From Rhexocercosporidium sp. MPI-PUGE-AT-0058 (Eukaryota; Ascomycota; Leotiomycetes; Helotiales), in NCBI GenBank assembly GCA_020746875.1, contig JAGTJL010000002.1, positions 2,294,001 to 2,358,000 on the forward strand: a stretch of DNA of 64,000 nt, read 5' to 3'. Every line of letters starts with the position of its first letter. The first letter of the stretch is position 1. A program made the translations under genes and the position numbers. Under the pieces are notes generated by a model, which saw only the letters and a program-made list of their open reading frames with translations, made no database searches and was not told the DNA's origin. Below, piece by piece: positions 1 to 13,637 of the stretch.

Positions 1-242
1 ACGCAGTCTGCACACCTACGATCAAGCATCTGCGAACAAAATCTGTCTCACTTCACTTCGCACTTCCGCTGCTAACGATACCTTCGCCGAGTAACAGCCA
101 CATGGACTGAGCTTTCGTACCGCAATTGCGCATAAATTTCCAACATCTGCCCCTCGAGGCTCGCAGCGACACCCCGCACCGCGGCCCAAAACACCACCCA
201 TAACGATCGCACAAAGACGGGCAGAGACAAGAGCTGTTTAGG

Positions 243-2314
243 ATGAATACAACCACGGGTTGGGAGGGACAGGATCCAACTCTTTCCGTGGCGCAAGATG
301 ACTTCCAACAATTTTTGGACATGGGCATCAACGGCCTTGCGGATGGGCTTCAGTTCGATTTCCAGGACTTCAACCAGCAAGGTGCGCCATTGATGAGTCA
401 GGCGGGAGGCGATGCTATGGATGCTGCAATGGAGAATGGGAATTCAGGCATGGGGGGACATGATACCACAATGCAGGAGCACATGCCAGCAATGACGGTT
501 GCTTCGAACCACCCTTCGATACATGGCCCAACCCTCGTTCATGGACATGCATCAAACGAAAGACTATCGGAATTGGATGCTCAAATCCAATATCTGCAGC
601 ACCAGAGGCATGAGCAGCAGCAGAGGCAAATGCAAGAGCAGCAGCGGAATTACTACTCACAGAGTCGGATGATACCCCCAACTCCAAACAGTGTCGAGAT
701 GCACGGAGGTGACGCCCATTACTATTCTCAGCCGGATGCCCACCAGCAGGCTATGTATGAGAGGTTCATGCAGGTGAAAGAGCAAGAAGTCAGTTCTACC
801 TTGACAGCCCCTCCCGTGACCTTGTTTCTGATAATTGATAGATGGCTTTCACCCCCTTAGTATCGCCGGCTGTCACCCCACTGGACCCCCATTTTAATAT
901 TCCAGAATATACAGTTCCAGGTGCATACTTTAGTCCACTGAGCTCTCCCGCGCTTCACGCCCAAAACGATCATTCTGTTGTCTACGATCATCGACTATCT
1001 GGAACGACGAATTCCCCGAATGACACTACTCATGATACTCACTCTGCCCCAACAAGCTCCACCGTACTTGCGAGGAAAGCTAGTAAGAAAGCTTTGCAAC
1101 AAGGCTCGAAGCCTCGAAGTGCTCGAGCTGTTCGACAATCACCTATTGTCAAGCCACGAAAAGGAAAAAAAAGTAGCATCACAGCTGTATCATCACAAAC
1201 ATTGGGAGATATACTAGAGCCAACCCATACTCAAACTGCACGGTCAATAGCTGCTAGCTCCTCACACTCTGCGGCTAGCACGGAAGAATCTGAGAACAGC
1301 TCAATATCTCCTGAGCACTTGTCGGAAATGGCTCCACCACCAGTACCGACTCCGGGTTCAACAAGAGCATCACCATATATCCAAGCTCAGAAAGCGAATC
1401 CGAGGGCGCAAAATTTGGTTCTTGGGTCCCCTGCTACTCCAGCTTCTTTAATGAGGTTGACCCAGTCACCACCAATAGGCCTACCTGGGAGCACGCAAAA
1501 TATGGATTTAGACGATCCAGGAATGGATGGATTTGCATTACCGGAGGCTGCAACTAGCAGACCTGAACTTACCCGGCTTGACACACAAGACGATGGCCAA
1601 ATTACACCTACCCTAAGCTCTACAGGGGTAAAGACTCCAGGATTTGCAACTTTGCCTTCACCAGCTTTCACTCGTCCAGAGACTGCAGCATCGAGTCAAA
1701 GTCCACAGATTGATGCCATGAATGGATCCCATGGAACCACGACCACTCGAAAGACACCTCAACTTGGGGCTCGATCATCAAAGAAGAGAGCCAGTAGCTC
1801 AGTTCTTGTGTCGCCAGCTTTGTTGCCCAGAATATCACCGAGTATCAAGCCTCTCCTTCCCGGGGCATCGAATGGATCTAGTGATACAGCATCCCTACTT
1901 CTGGCAGCTTCCAAGTCGAACTATCAGAACATTCTTGAAGGCACACATCTACCGGGAGTTTCGTACCCCACAGAACTTTCCACAAACTTGACCTCCAAAC
2001 GCACGTCTCATAAGATCGCTGAGCAAGGACGTCGAAACCGCATAAATTCTGCATTACAGGAGATCGCAACTCTCTTACCACGCGGTGCTAAAGATAGCGG
2101 AGGAGAGAAAAGTGGAAGTGGAGATGCGGGGGAAACCGCCGAACCCACGAGTGCGAAATCCGCGGCTCAGAGTGCGAACAGTAAGGCGAGTACCGTCGAG
2201 CAAGCAATCGAATACATCAAGCAGCTCAAACAAGATATCGCCAACGCAAATCAGAGGGCAGAGGAAGCAGAGAGGCTGCTCAAAGAGACAAGTGCAAGAG
2301 AGGGAAAGGTTTAA
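243..2314 (+). CDS. nuc-1: bHLH transcription factor, NUC-1/PalcA/Pho4-like
   Basis: Exons 243-788 and 842-2314 (53-bp intron, GTCAGT...TAG, phase 0) give 672 aa. A basic helix-loop-helix domain lies at about residues 565-660: the basic region contains SHKIAEQGRRNR, with the His, Glu and Arg that read CACGTG E-boxes in Pho4-type factors. A long Gly/Ser/Ala-rich loop then precedes helix 2 (EQAIEYIKQLKQDI). The N-terminus holds an acidic aromatic stretch (DDFQQFLDMGI, QFDFQDF) and a Gln-rich segment (about 115-140); the middle is Ser/Pro/Thr-rich and disordered. The short conserved HKxAEQxRRNR region with long-loop architecture matches Neurospora NUC-1, which activates phosphate-acquisition genes under phosphorus limitation. 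That role is inferred from the family. The start is the first ATG in frame. Another bHLH of the same subgroup is the main alternative. Confidence 0.85.
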
Positions 2315-3049
2315 GGTCATTGGTAATGGAGTGGTTATTTGCTTTCACTGGAGTTTCGGAGTCTATGATACCTGAGCTTGCTTTTACGAATAGATACGGG
2401 AGGTTATCTTAAAAAATCATGGCAGGGCGCTTGGGGAGCTGATGCATAACCAAGGCTTGATGTTGGCTTTGAGATGAATAGCATGAAGTAATGAAATGCC
2501 ACCCTCAGAGAAGAGGATTCATCATAGCTAGATAGTATTATTCATTAAAATAAGTACACAATAGTTCAATGATGTGTGTTACGTGGTTTCGAGTGAGACT
2601 GTAACGTCCAGCCTTTCTGACCCGCATCGTAAATGATTGAGATGATTGAACTTGGTATTTTCATTACTGGACTGAGACCCATAGCCTGATTTGGGGTTAC
2701 AACTGATACTAGACGTTCGAGCTACCTCAGGAGTTACCTCTTGCCTTTGAATGTAGTCTAGAATATTAAAGGAGCAAACACATCCGAAATTTCAGTCGCT
2801 TCACGACCCTGGAAGAAATACCTCCTGCAGTCGACCTCTTCTTCTAGATCATCACTTTCATGCCCCGATTTCGAGTGACTACATATGACAATGCGCATTG
2901 GTAGCGCACACCGGCAAGAAGTAGGTCGCAGATGGTAACCATCCTACTCAAAGCGTGGAAGCCTTCCCCCATTCATCGTCTCTGAATATAATAGTTGCAA
3001 ATCACATCCATCATTCTCATCCCTTCTCGCCGCAGGTTCGTAGACCCCC
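2315..3049. other. intergenic, convergent 3' flanks
   Basis: About 735 bases between the stop codons of the bHLH gene (+) and pcc1 (-). It probably holds both 3' untranslated regions. I see no coding frame with recognisable content, no RNA gene and no notable repeat. Confidence 0.5.
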
Positions 3050-3476
3050 TCACTCACTAATCTTATCCTTATCTATCTCCATCTCGACCCCTAAGACATC
3101 CACATCTAACTCCTCCATAATCCCCAAGACAACACTCAAGCTCTCCATGAAGCCATTCACAGCAACCCTTAGCATGCGGTTGGTAGTCGCTTTATATTCC
3201 GTCCTCAACACGCTTTGATCCTTGTCGACGCCTTTTGTGACATCTTCGGCTGAGCTGGAGGAGGAGGGTGTGATGGTTGAGAAGGAACGGCACACGAGGG
3301 GAGATAGTTCTTTGTCAACGGCGAGGGCTCGGAGCGCAATTGATGCTAGACGTGCCGTAGGGACAGGTAGGTCGATTGTTCTGCGTAGTTAATTAGATTT
3401 GGAGCTGTTGTCTGCATAAGGAGATGAGCACTCACAACGAACAGGGGAACTCTGGGTCCAGAGGTGTAGTTTCCAT
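3050..3476 (-). CDS. pcc1: EKC/KEOPS complex subunit Pcc1
   Basis: Read on the minus strand: exon 1 3476-3436, exon 2 3380-3050, intron of 55 bp (GTGAGT...CGCAG); 123 aa. After splicing the protein reads PCSLTIDLPVPTARLASIAL, then RALAVDKELSPLV, and later RMLRVAVNGFMESLSVVLG. This is the Pcc1 pattern of a beta strand, an ALxxLxVDKEL helix, and a C-terminal helix with an RxLRVxVNxFxESL core. Pcc1 dimerises within KEOPS (with Kae1, Bud32, Cgi121) and supports N6-threonylcarbamoyladenosine modification of tRNA; it has also been linked to telomere maintenance and transcription. The frame stays open upstream to 3686, with an ATG at 3596, but that extension is Ser/Pro-rich and unlike the family, so METTPLDPEF at 3476 is preferred. 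Confidence 0.85.
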
Positions 3477-4177
3477 GGTGATTATCGATTTGGTATCAGA
3501 TCCAGTTCCGCATGAATTTGTTGATCTTGGAGGGGCGGCCAAGAAGTGGCGTTTGTTGGTGTGGCTGGTGCTTCCTCCGAGGGGCCCAAATTTCATAGTT
3601 GGGGACGGGGCAGGTTCACGAGCTATCAAATAACTGACTTCAATGGCTTTTGAAACAAAACTGTCTCTACGCTTACTAGCGATCATTTTAGAGCCATTGT
3701 CCTATAATAATTCCACGCCTTTGAACACCTCAGGGTTTCGAGTCAGAAATACGGTGGTTTGATATTCGAGGGAGGCGAATTTAGGCCCGCCAGTTGGTCC
3801 CTGGCCTGGGCACGGTCGTAGTTTCCCTAGCAACCAACCACACTAGCTCCTTCCCAGAATGGAGACCTCAACTGATGCATCCATCCAAAAACACAGGAAC
3901 TCCAAACATAAAGCAACAACTCTTCCACCTCGTCTTCTGGTCCGCCTCACTGTTCTGATATCGATCAGTATTTCTACCTTCTAGACTGCGATTCCTTCCC
4001 ATTCATCCGAGTATCTATCTGAAGAGCATGCTTTGTTTATAGGATTGTCAATAAACAATAAACAACTCGCAAATTCAAAACCGCCGCCGAAGCTACGAAG
4101 TCTCCCAGCAACTGTGTGACAATTGACAACCACGACTGTCTCTCACTCGGTACGATAGCGTACCGCACATCAACAGG
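3477..4177. other. divergent promoter region between pcc1 and cdc14
   Basis: About 700 bases between the two divergent starts. I see no additional gene; small open frames here lack recognisable protein features. It should contain both promoters and 5' leaders. Confidence 0.5.
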
Positions 4178-6306
4178 ATGACACCTTCCGTGAAGTATGG
4201 GCAAATCATTGAATACATACCTGGTACGTACCCCGAACAATTCATTTCGCCCTTCACCAGCTGCGCGGGCAATGAGCATTCTCAGCTCCCATCCTTACCC
4301 TGCTCATCCATATCATGGGACGATTCGGCATTCAAACTATGGTCGATACGGCCATGGACGAGCTCGAAAAGCTGGGCGCATACGACTTGTTCAAACAGTC
4401 CACTCTTGCGCAGATTGTCCCAAACACTTTGCTGATATATACAGATCGCCTTTATCTAGCATCCTTCACTTCTCCTCCAACCGCGGATACTCTATTCCCA
4501 TACCCCGATCCTGCGCCATCCCGCCGTTCACCAAGCAAGCGTTCTGCACGAGCTGTTGATGGTCCCTCTGCGGTTCTCTCGGAGCGGGATCGTACTCCAC
4601 CATGCTACTTCTCAATCGACGATAGCCTCCTATACAACGCATTCCACCACGACTTTGGACCATTACATATTGGTCACTTGTACCGATTCGCCGTTCAATT
4701 CCATGATATCCTGGGTGCCCCCGAGAATAAGAGTAGACCAGTTGTATTCTGGAGTAAGGCGGATGCGCGGAGTGAGTTTTGATCCTACACCGCTTGGAAG
4801 CAAAAACTAACGGAATTAGGTCGAGCAAATGCTGCCTGCCTGCTGGCTTCCTATATGGTGCTTATCCAATCCTGGGCTCCACATCTTGCTCTTGCACCCA
4901 TCGCACAAGCCGACCCACCTCTCATGCCATTCCGCGATGCAGGCTACAGTCAAGCAGATTATGGGATTACGGTACAAGACGTGGTCTATGGTGTCTGGCG
5001 CGCAAAGGAGCAAGGCTTTTGTGCATTGTCGCAATTCGACCTGGAGGAGTATGAGCGATACGAGCGAGTGGATCAAGGGGATTTCAACTGGTTGACTCCA
5101 GACTTTCTGGCCTTTGCTTCCCCACAACACACTCCCGTGGCACCAATCTCGCCAACTTCTCCACTGTTTGCCACGTTACCTTCGACTTTGAAGGCAGTTG
5201 ATGCTCACCCTACCCTCCCTGGGCCATTCAAGAATGTTCTGAAGCATTTCTCGGAGCGTAACATTGGCTTGGTGGTTCGTCTGAACTCGGAGCTGTACTC
5301 GCCTTCGTACTTCACTGCCCTTGGTATTCAGCACTTGGACATGATCTTTGATGATGGAACATGTCCCCCTCTTACCACTGTTCGAAAGTTCATCACCCTT
5401 GCACATGAGATGATTACTGTGAAGAAAAGGGGGATAGCCGTACACTGCAAAGCTGGACTCGGACGAACTGGTTGTCTGATTGGTGCTTACCTGATCTACC
5501 GCTATGGTTTCACTGCCAACGAGATCATTGCCTACATGCGCTTCATGAGGCCTGGCATGGTTGTTGGTCCTCAACAACATTGGCTTCATCTCAACCAGGG
5601 AACTTTCCGTGAATGGTGGTTGGAAGAACAGTTCGAGATCAAGATGAAGGAGAAGATGGCCACCATGGCACCTCACACCCCAACCAAGCTTTCCCAGAAG
5701 CAATACCTACTCAACAACCAAATCGCCACTCCACCAAACGGAAGCCGAAGATCACCACTTGGGGAGGTTGATAACGAGCAACGCAACAGCATCGGTGTTC
5801 AAGAAGATTGTCTGCCAGCTCCTACTCCCGGTCAGCCTCGAAAGACAAGCAGAGCAGTCGATCGACACCACCCATACAGCCGCAATATCTCTTACAGCAC
5901 TACTGAGGAGGAGCATACGCTTCAAAGAGAAACAGAAGTGATCTCGATCCACCGCTCATCGAACGAGGATCCTGATGGAGAGGACGAAATCCAATTCCGC
6001 ATGCGAAGTAGCCGAAAGTCATCACGCTCTCCAGTTGGACGCAGCATCAGCCAAACCACTACTACAATCTATACCTCTATCGACAATGATAGCAGTAATG
6101 ATATCGAAAACATTGGTTCCGGTTCTCGGCCCAAAACTCCCGGTACCATGAAGTCAGGAAGCGGCTCAAGTACGCTTGCCAAAGTCCGTGGCAGTCCGAA
6201 GCGAAGCGGAGACAGCCTGCGAGGTGGCAAAGAACCTGCTGGTGTCCGCAAAACTAGTGGAAGAGTTGGTAGCATCAGCTCCTCCCGGAAGGTCTCCGGT
6301 CTGTAA
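4178..6306 (+). CDS. cdc14: Cdc14 dual-specificity protein phosphatase
   Basis: Exons 4178-4223, 4445-4771 and 4820-6306 encode 619 aa. Introns are 221 bp (GTACGT...ACAG) and 48 bp (GTGAGT, branch CTAAC, TTAG). The N-terminal DSP-like domain starts with IIEYIPDRLYLASF, formed only after splicing, and includes FHHDFGPLHIGHLYRF. The catalytic domain has the signature HCKAGLGRTG at about 333-342, with nucleophile Cys334 and the P-loop Arg, followed by the FMRPGMVVGPQQHWL segment typical of Cdc14. The C-terminal ~190 residues are Ser/Arg-rich and disordered, with many S/T-P sites that could take mitotic phosphorylation. Cdc14 reverses CDK phosphorylation and acts in mitotic exit, cytokinesis and septation. 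The 221-bp first intron is long for this locus, so a small extra exon inside it cannot be excluded. Confidence 0.93.
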
Positions 6307-8294
<1,988 letters not shown>

Positions 8295-10174
8295 GTTTGC
8301 GGTTTTGTGAGATCTGTTGCAGGAGAGTGGTTAGCTCATTGGTTGGGAAAAGTTTGATGCAGATATAACATAGATGATGGCTAGGCAATGGAAATTGGAC
8401 GTAGGTTTGGTGCAGAGACGAGCGAGCGGTCTGATGTTGGGCCATTCGAGCCACCTCAGGCACCGAGAGACAAGACGCGCCGGACCGTATTACACCTGAA
8501 TGTCCAAGTTTGACAGCTCCACAGGGTCTATTTGCGCTTCCAAAGTGCCTTCGAAGTGATTGTGGAACTCAACAGATACCCCTCGATCAGGGAGAGGGGT
8601 AGGCGCAGGAGGCTCCCAGAATTGCTGGAGCAGCTAGAGGGGACTGCAAACGCCCTTTTGTCAAGGGAATCGATTGAGCGCACCCATTGCGAAGTGCGAA
8701 TGGGGGTTCTTGCCGGTGCGGAGGGAGATGGCAAAGGGGGGAACACAGGGAGTGGATGACGAAATAGGAGACCAGGCACTCACCAGACTAGAATGGGGGT
8801 ATTCGGATTGTGTCGAGAGGAGCGGAGATGGATGGTAGAGAGCGGTGTTGGGCGTGCGACGGGTTTGGAGGAAGTTGGTTGTTGATGAAGTCAAAAGATT
8901 GGAAGAGGGAGGAGGTTGTCGAAGTGGAAGCGGGATCGAGAGTACCCTTTTCGCTAGCGTCTAATTTAGGTAGGAAGGGAAGGGAAGGAAGGATGGGAGG
9001 GAAGCGATGCGCTTCGCTGCCAAAACAATTCTGGTCTGCGCCTGCAATTTTGGCCTGGTCTGGTCTGGTCTGGTCTGGCTCAGGTTGACGGGATTGAATT
9101 ACAGGAGATTGCTCGGAAAGTGCCGCGCAGTGAATGAGATGATCCTCACTTTTGTTGGACTTTCCCAACTCGAATTTCGATGGGGACCTGCTCTGTTTGT
9201 GGGAGTCTGGACTTGTCGTCGGATCTAGATCCGGTGAGAAGCGTGAGAGGCAAAAGTACATTGGTAGAGACAGAGATAGGTTATATCAGAAAGGATCTTT
9301 CTCGAAGCAGGTTTTGTAGATTTTTGTGTGGCAACGATGCTTGATTGTTTACAGCTAGAAAGCTTAGTTGGTGCCAGCAGAACATCTGGCAACTCATATT
9401 TGCAAAGAGCCATGCCATTCCCAGTCGCAGGCCCCTTCTCTCTCTCTCTCTCTCTCTCTATTGTCCACGTTCTCGTGATGTCGTCGCAGGGCTGACGTCC
9501 CAAGCAGCAGCGAGGTGGGTCCTTGTATTCATGCTCTTCTCCCGATGCCAGGCTGGTCGCCTGATTGTAACACGATTGAGGGCCCGGTCAAATCTCCTGT
9601 AATAATCCCAAGCAAGTCTTGCCGACGATGTGTTTGCAATGCTAGCCACCCAATCGTCAAGTGTGAAACCTGTTGGAGGATCCAGATACTAGTCCTGGCT
9701 GAGTGTGGCAGTGCTGAGCCCTCAGATCTGGATGTTCAATCAAATTTGCGGGCAGAAGCTTCTTGTTAAACTTCATAGCGAAGTAGACCGCGGAGCCTCA
9801 TCAGAATTGCCAGAATCCCATGCATCTTGACCTCACGATGACGCTGAGGGGCTGGCTCCTCCTCGGCCCTGGAAAAACACTTCAGCCAGAAAAGGGGGAG
9901 GAGGGGCTGTTTGGTCACATGACTATCGACACAAATGTAAACATCACGTGATAGCGGAACTTTCTGCCGCTGAAAGCCGGCGTACTGTAGGGTAACCACG
10001 ATCGACCTGATGGTGGCCTGTTTTCAAAGCTGCAAGTGCAAGCAAGCTCGGCAGAGGTCAACTCACCTCCAACCACAACCCTCCATCATCCAAGAGCAAC
10101 CCCTCAGACCCGCGGTACAAATCAGAAGCCTTTCCCCTCCAATTCAATCACCTTCTCTTAAACATTCAACGATC
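8295..10174. other. intergenic, divergent promoter region
   Basis: About 1.9 kb between the divergent starts of the 14-3-3 gene and the ATPase inhibitor. It contains a run of about five TGGTC units (9055-9079) and a (TC) tract (9437-9459). I could not support any protein or RNA gene here. Confidence 0.4.
9437..9459. repeat. (TC)n microsatellite
   Basis: Uninterrupted TC dinucleotide run of 23 nt, about 0.7 kb upstream of the ATPase inhibitor start. Pyrimidine tracts of this kind are common in fungal promoters and leaders. Confidence 0.9.
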
Positions 10175-10616
10175 ATGTACCGACAAGCTCTTTCCAAAGC
10201 TGTTCGCCCAGCTCTTCGTTCATCCCTCCAATCCCGAGCTGCCTTTTCAACCACCACTCGAGCCATGGCCGGCGGCGATACTGGAGCTACACGTAGCACA
10301 GGTGCTGCAGGAGGGTTCGTAGCTCCTCCAACAAGTCTAGCATTACAGGAAGATGTACTAACAGTCTCGCTTTCGATAGAGATGCATTCACCAAGCGCGA
10401 GAAAGCCAATGAGGACTACGCCATCCGCATGCGTGAGAAAGAGAAGCTCCTGGAGCTCAAGAAGAAGTTGGCAGAGCAGCACGAGCACCTGAAGAAGCTC
10501 GAGGAACACATGTAAGATCACGCCACATATCAACGCGCATACATTGAGATATATGGCTAACAATGGACTATTGCAGTGACGAGATCTCGAAAGGTCAAGG
10601 CGGCGAGCAGAAGTAA
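10175..10616 (+). CDS. inh1: mitochondrial F1-ATPase inhibitor (IF1/Inh1 family)
   Basis: Exons 10175-10314, 10380-10511 and 10577-10616 (introns 65 bp, GTTCGT...ATAG, and 65 bp, GTAAGA...GCAG) give 103 aa. The N-terminus, MYRQALSKAVRPALRSSLQS onward through FSTTTRAMA, is Arg/Ser-rich without acidic residues, a classic mitochondrial presequence. The mature part has a Gly-rich segment, then DAFTKREKANEDYAIRMREK and a long charged helix (LLELKKKLAEQHEHLKKLEEHIDEI). This is the IATP domain that inserts into F1-ATPase and blocks ATP hydrolysis when the membrane potential collapses. The family is usually 85-110 aa. The ATG at 10175 is chosen because the presequence starts there; an in-frame open stretch upstream lacks family character. 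The stop is 394 bp from the convergent nsp1 stop. Confidence 0.92.
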
Positions 10617-11009
10617 GTATAGCTTCGTATGTTGCGGAGGATAGATAGGCCTGCTTGCATTGAGCAATGCTGAATGTCGCTGCCCGTACAGCTGACCTAC
10701 TGGGGTGGTGATGGCATGGAATGGCATAGGAATAAGTGATGGGCAGTTTGTATCAAGTATTCGTGTTTTTGGCGGCACATGGGGAACATAGCAGAACAAC
10801 CACTTCTTATGGCTTCATTGTCTCTTCGTTTTTAGTCCTGTACAAATTGCACACACTCTTCTCGTGCGTGCCGTGAATCTGAAATAGCCATCTGGCTTTC
10901 GATAACTTCCACGCCAGACATATGCTACCTTGCCCAACCTTGATCATTTTCAAGATGCCCACATGATGTGCCAACGCCAACCCTGAAATAGAATCCCAAC
11001 CAACAAAAT
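10617..11009. other. intergenic, convergent 3' flanks
   Basis: About 390 bases shared by the 3' ends of the ATPase inhibitor and nsp1. Nothing coding is recognisable. Confidence 0.5.
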
Positions 11010-13085
11010 CTACTTTCGACCCATAACCGAACGGTAGAATGAGTCCGCAGCCTCGCTCTCCGGTCCACCATATCCGTTCGGCCCAATGCTTTGACCTGCC
11101 TTCTGGGACTCGGCGATCTTGTTCTGCAAAGCTGATGCATTCTCGTCAATCCATTGCAATTGTGTCAAGTGGCTGTTCAAGACCCGGACAATGTGAGACA
11201 GCTGTGAGGCAATGTTAGCATCTACCCAATTGAACTTCACATAAGCACTTACAGGATCATCGGCCTTGCTAGTCTTGCTCAGGGTGGTGGATGCATCGTT
11301 TATGGCCTCGATCATACTTGAGAGATTCTTGCCCATATCATCAAGTCGATCAGTCAATTTCTCAGCAAGCTTGTATGTTCGCTCTCTCTCCTGATCCGGA
11401 CCCTGTAGAGACTCTCCTTGTCCAACTTGGCGTTGAAACATGTCATCAACCTCTGCCTCGTACCGATCGAGCCAAGAAGCCAATTCGTCTTGTTGACTCT
11501 CAACATTCGACAATTGGCGTTCAATCTCTGTGCTCTGCTTCTCGGCCTCGAAGGTACTCAGGTACAGTTTTTGTATCTTGTCTCCATTCTCAACCATTAA
11601 TCTATCCCAAGCTGCTACCTTTTCTGCTTGCTCCTGGAACTGTTTCTGGTAACTCGACAAGTCAGAGGCCCATCGGGTGATAATCTCATCCATGGTCTTG
11701 TTCTTTAGACGGGTCAGTTGAGGCGTAGGTCCAGCAGTTGACGATCCAAAGCCTTGAGCAGCACCTCCTTGCGAACTGGCAGCACCAGCTGCTGATCCTC
11801 CACCAGATCCTGCTCCAGAACCAGTTGCAACACCTGTAGTTGAACCCGCACCTAAACCCGCACCAAGACCACCTGATGCTGGAGCAGAGGTGGTTGGAGC
11901 CGCAGTTGAAGTTGAAGAGGGAAAGAGACTCGGTGTCGTTGTGGCCGCAGTAGTATTCGGTGTGGGCGTTACTGATGAAGTAGCTGGAGGTGGATTTCCT
12001 TTCAAGCCCGAGAACATACTTGGAGTTGTGGTGGCAGCTGAGGTAGTCGCTGGAGTAGCACCAAATAGAGGACTTGCAGAAGCAGCAGCTGACGTAGTTG
12101 GCTTGAAACCACCAAATGTTGATGGAGCAGATGAACTACTGTTGGGCGCCTTGTTGAACAGACTACTTGCTGGGGCTGGAGCGGCTGAAGCAGGTTGGGT
12201 ATTGGGAGTACTAGTGGATGGAGTACTGCTCTGAAAGTTAAAGGTCGGCTTTGGGGTAGCTGAGCTGGTGGCAGGAGTTTGCGCTGATCCTATCCCAGAG
12301 CTGACGGGATCTGACTTCTGGCCTCCAAACATTCCACTACTACCAGGAGCAGTTCCAGGGTTTGTGAAGAGAGAGCTGGTAGCTGTGGGAGTTGAAGTCT
12401 CAGCGGGTTTCGATGATCCAAAGGCTGGTTGACCAAGGGATCCAAATAGAGATTTAGATGACTGATTGTTATCTGTAGGTGGAGGGCCAGCTGGGGTAGT
12501 AGAATTTCCGAGGTTGAAGGAGGGTTTCGCTGGTGTCGTTGTTCCTGATGAGGCGGTATTGAAGAGACTCGGACCAGAAGGCTTGTTCGCATTACCACCG
12601 AACAGTCCGCCTGCAGGAGGTGCTTTGTTCTCATTATTCGCTGGGGTTGAAGCATTATTGTCCTTTGCCTGACCAAAGTTGAAGCCGCCTGCTCCTCCAA
12701 AGGAAGTGGTTGCCGGGCCTGATGTACCAAATAGACCAGGAGTTGTAGAGCCCGATGAAGCTGCTTGATTGCCAAACAGTCCACCAGAAGCAGCCCCCGT
12801 ACTGCCTCCAAATAGATTTGGTGTTGTTGCTCCAGAACCAGGGTTGGAACCTAGCTTAGCACCGCCAAAGAGAGAAGAAGCTTGAGGACCGGCAGCAGCT
12901 CCTCCTGCTGCTCCCAAATTCCCAAAGAGACTGGAGCCTGCTGGCTTTGCCGTAGTGGTTTGCGCTGCGCCGAAAGGTGAGGAAGTGCTGGGTGTAGCAG
13001 ATCCAAAGCCAGCAAATGGACTTTGACCGGTACTGGCGCCAGCAGCACCGCCAAAGTTGAAAGGAGATTTGCCGTTATTCGCCAT
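11010..13085 (-). CDS. nsp1: FG-repeat nucleoporin Nsp1/Nup62
   Basis: Exon 1 13085-11253 and exon 2 11201-11010 with a 51-bp intron (GTAAGT...branch CTAAC...CACAG) give 674 aa. Residues 1-~450 are low-complexity Ser/Thr/Ala/Gly/Pro with many FG dipeptides (SLFG, GLFG, NLFG, FNFG), the natively unfolded barrier of the nuclear pore. From about 455, QLTRLKNKTMDEIITRWASD begins the Nsp1_C coiled-coil domain, which continues through a WDRLMVENGDKIQKL heptad region to the end. Nsp1 forms the central channel trimer with Nup57 and Nup49 and also binds Nup82. The intron is a multiple of three and has no stop, so a continuous 691-codon frame exists. The consensus splice and branch signals, and the better ADDP-LSHIVRVL join, favour splicing. 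The start ATG is preceded by a divergent promoter. Confidence 0.94.
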   Translation of the reverse strand: MANNGKSPFNFGGAAGASTGQSPFAGFGSATPSTSSPFGAAQTTTAKPAGSSLFGNLGAAGGAAAGPQASSLFGGAKLGSNPGSGATTPNLFGGSTGAASGGLFGNQAASSGSTTPGLFGTSGPATTSFGGAGGFNFGQAKDNNASTPANNENKAPPAGGLFGGNANKPSGPSLFNTASSGTTTPAKPSFNLGNSTTPAGPPPTDNNQSSKSLFGSLGQPAFGSSKPAETSTPTATSSLFTNPGTAPGSSGMFGGQKSDPVSSGIGSAQTPATSSATPKPTFNFQSSTPSTSTPNTQPASAAPAPASSLFNKAPNSSSSAPSTFGGFKPTTSAAASASPLFGATPATTSAATTTPSMFSGLKGNPPPATSSVTPTPNTTAATTTPSLFPSSTSTAAPTTSAPASGGLGAGLGAGSTTGVATGSGAGSGGGSAAGAASSQGGAAQGFGSSTAGPTPQLTRLKNKTMDEIITRWASDLSSYQKQFQEQAEKVAAWDRLMVENGDKIQKLYLSTFEAEKQSTEIERQLSNVESQQDELASWLDRYEAEVDDMFQRQVGQGESLQGPDQERERTYKLAEKLTDRLDDMGKNLSSMIEAINDASTTLSKTSKADDPVSAYVKFNWVDANIASQLSHIVRVLNSHLTQLQWIDENASALQNKIAESQKAGQSIGPNGYGGPESEAADSFYRSVMGRK

Positions 13086-13637
13086 GGTTCATTCACGTCG
13101 AGAGGCTCGTTCCTAGTAGGGGTGTGGTATCGAGGTGGAGGTGGAGGTGGGTGATTTGTTTGGTCTAGGGAAGCTCTGGTTAGCTTTGAAGCTGTGGCAA
13201 AGAGAGGGAGTCGTTAAATGTACCTTGGAATGAATCAAAGTGCAGCTTCTGCGACCTTTGCTTGTGTTGAATGGACGAGACGCCTCGCCGTGTTGCGATT
13301 GAAGAAGAGCGCTTGTACAATCAAGCAAGCAAGGCGAGCGAAGCGCGTTGGAAGCCAAAAAACTTAGCGCGATTCTGGTCAGACTGGGGGGTCCGAGGTG
13401 GGCACGCATGGGCCGGGCTTGGCATAACAGGACAGCGACCTGGCGACAGCTCTAGAACGTTCATGGGCACGGGGTTGAAAGCGAAAGGGGTTCTGTCACC
13501 GATTGTCCTGAAGAGGTTCGAATACAAGTACACTGCTTCCTTGTTTTCCTTCTCTAGAATACGATATCAAGCAGACCGACCTTTCTCCCGCCAGAAGCCT
13601 CATCCTCTAGTCACTTCCGTCCCCCCTCAATCCAACC
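13086..13637. other. divergent promoter region between nsp1 and the Laa2-like gene
   Basis: About 550 bases separating two divergent ATGs. Both transcripts probably start here. I see no separate gene. Confidence 0.6.

Noticed and set aside
3477..3686. N-terminal extension of Pcc1
   Set aside because: The frame is open, but the sequence is Ser/Pro-rich and would nearly double a normally compact protein; the ATG at 3476 fits the family.
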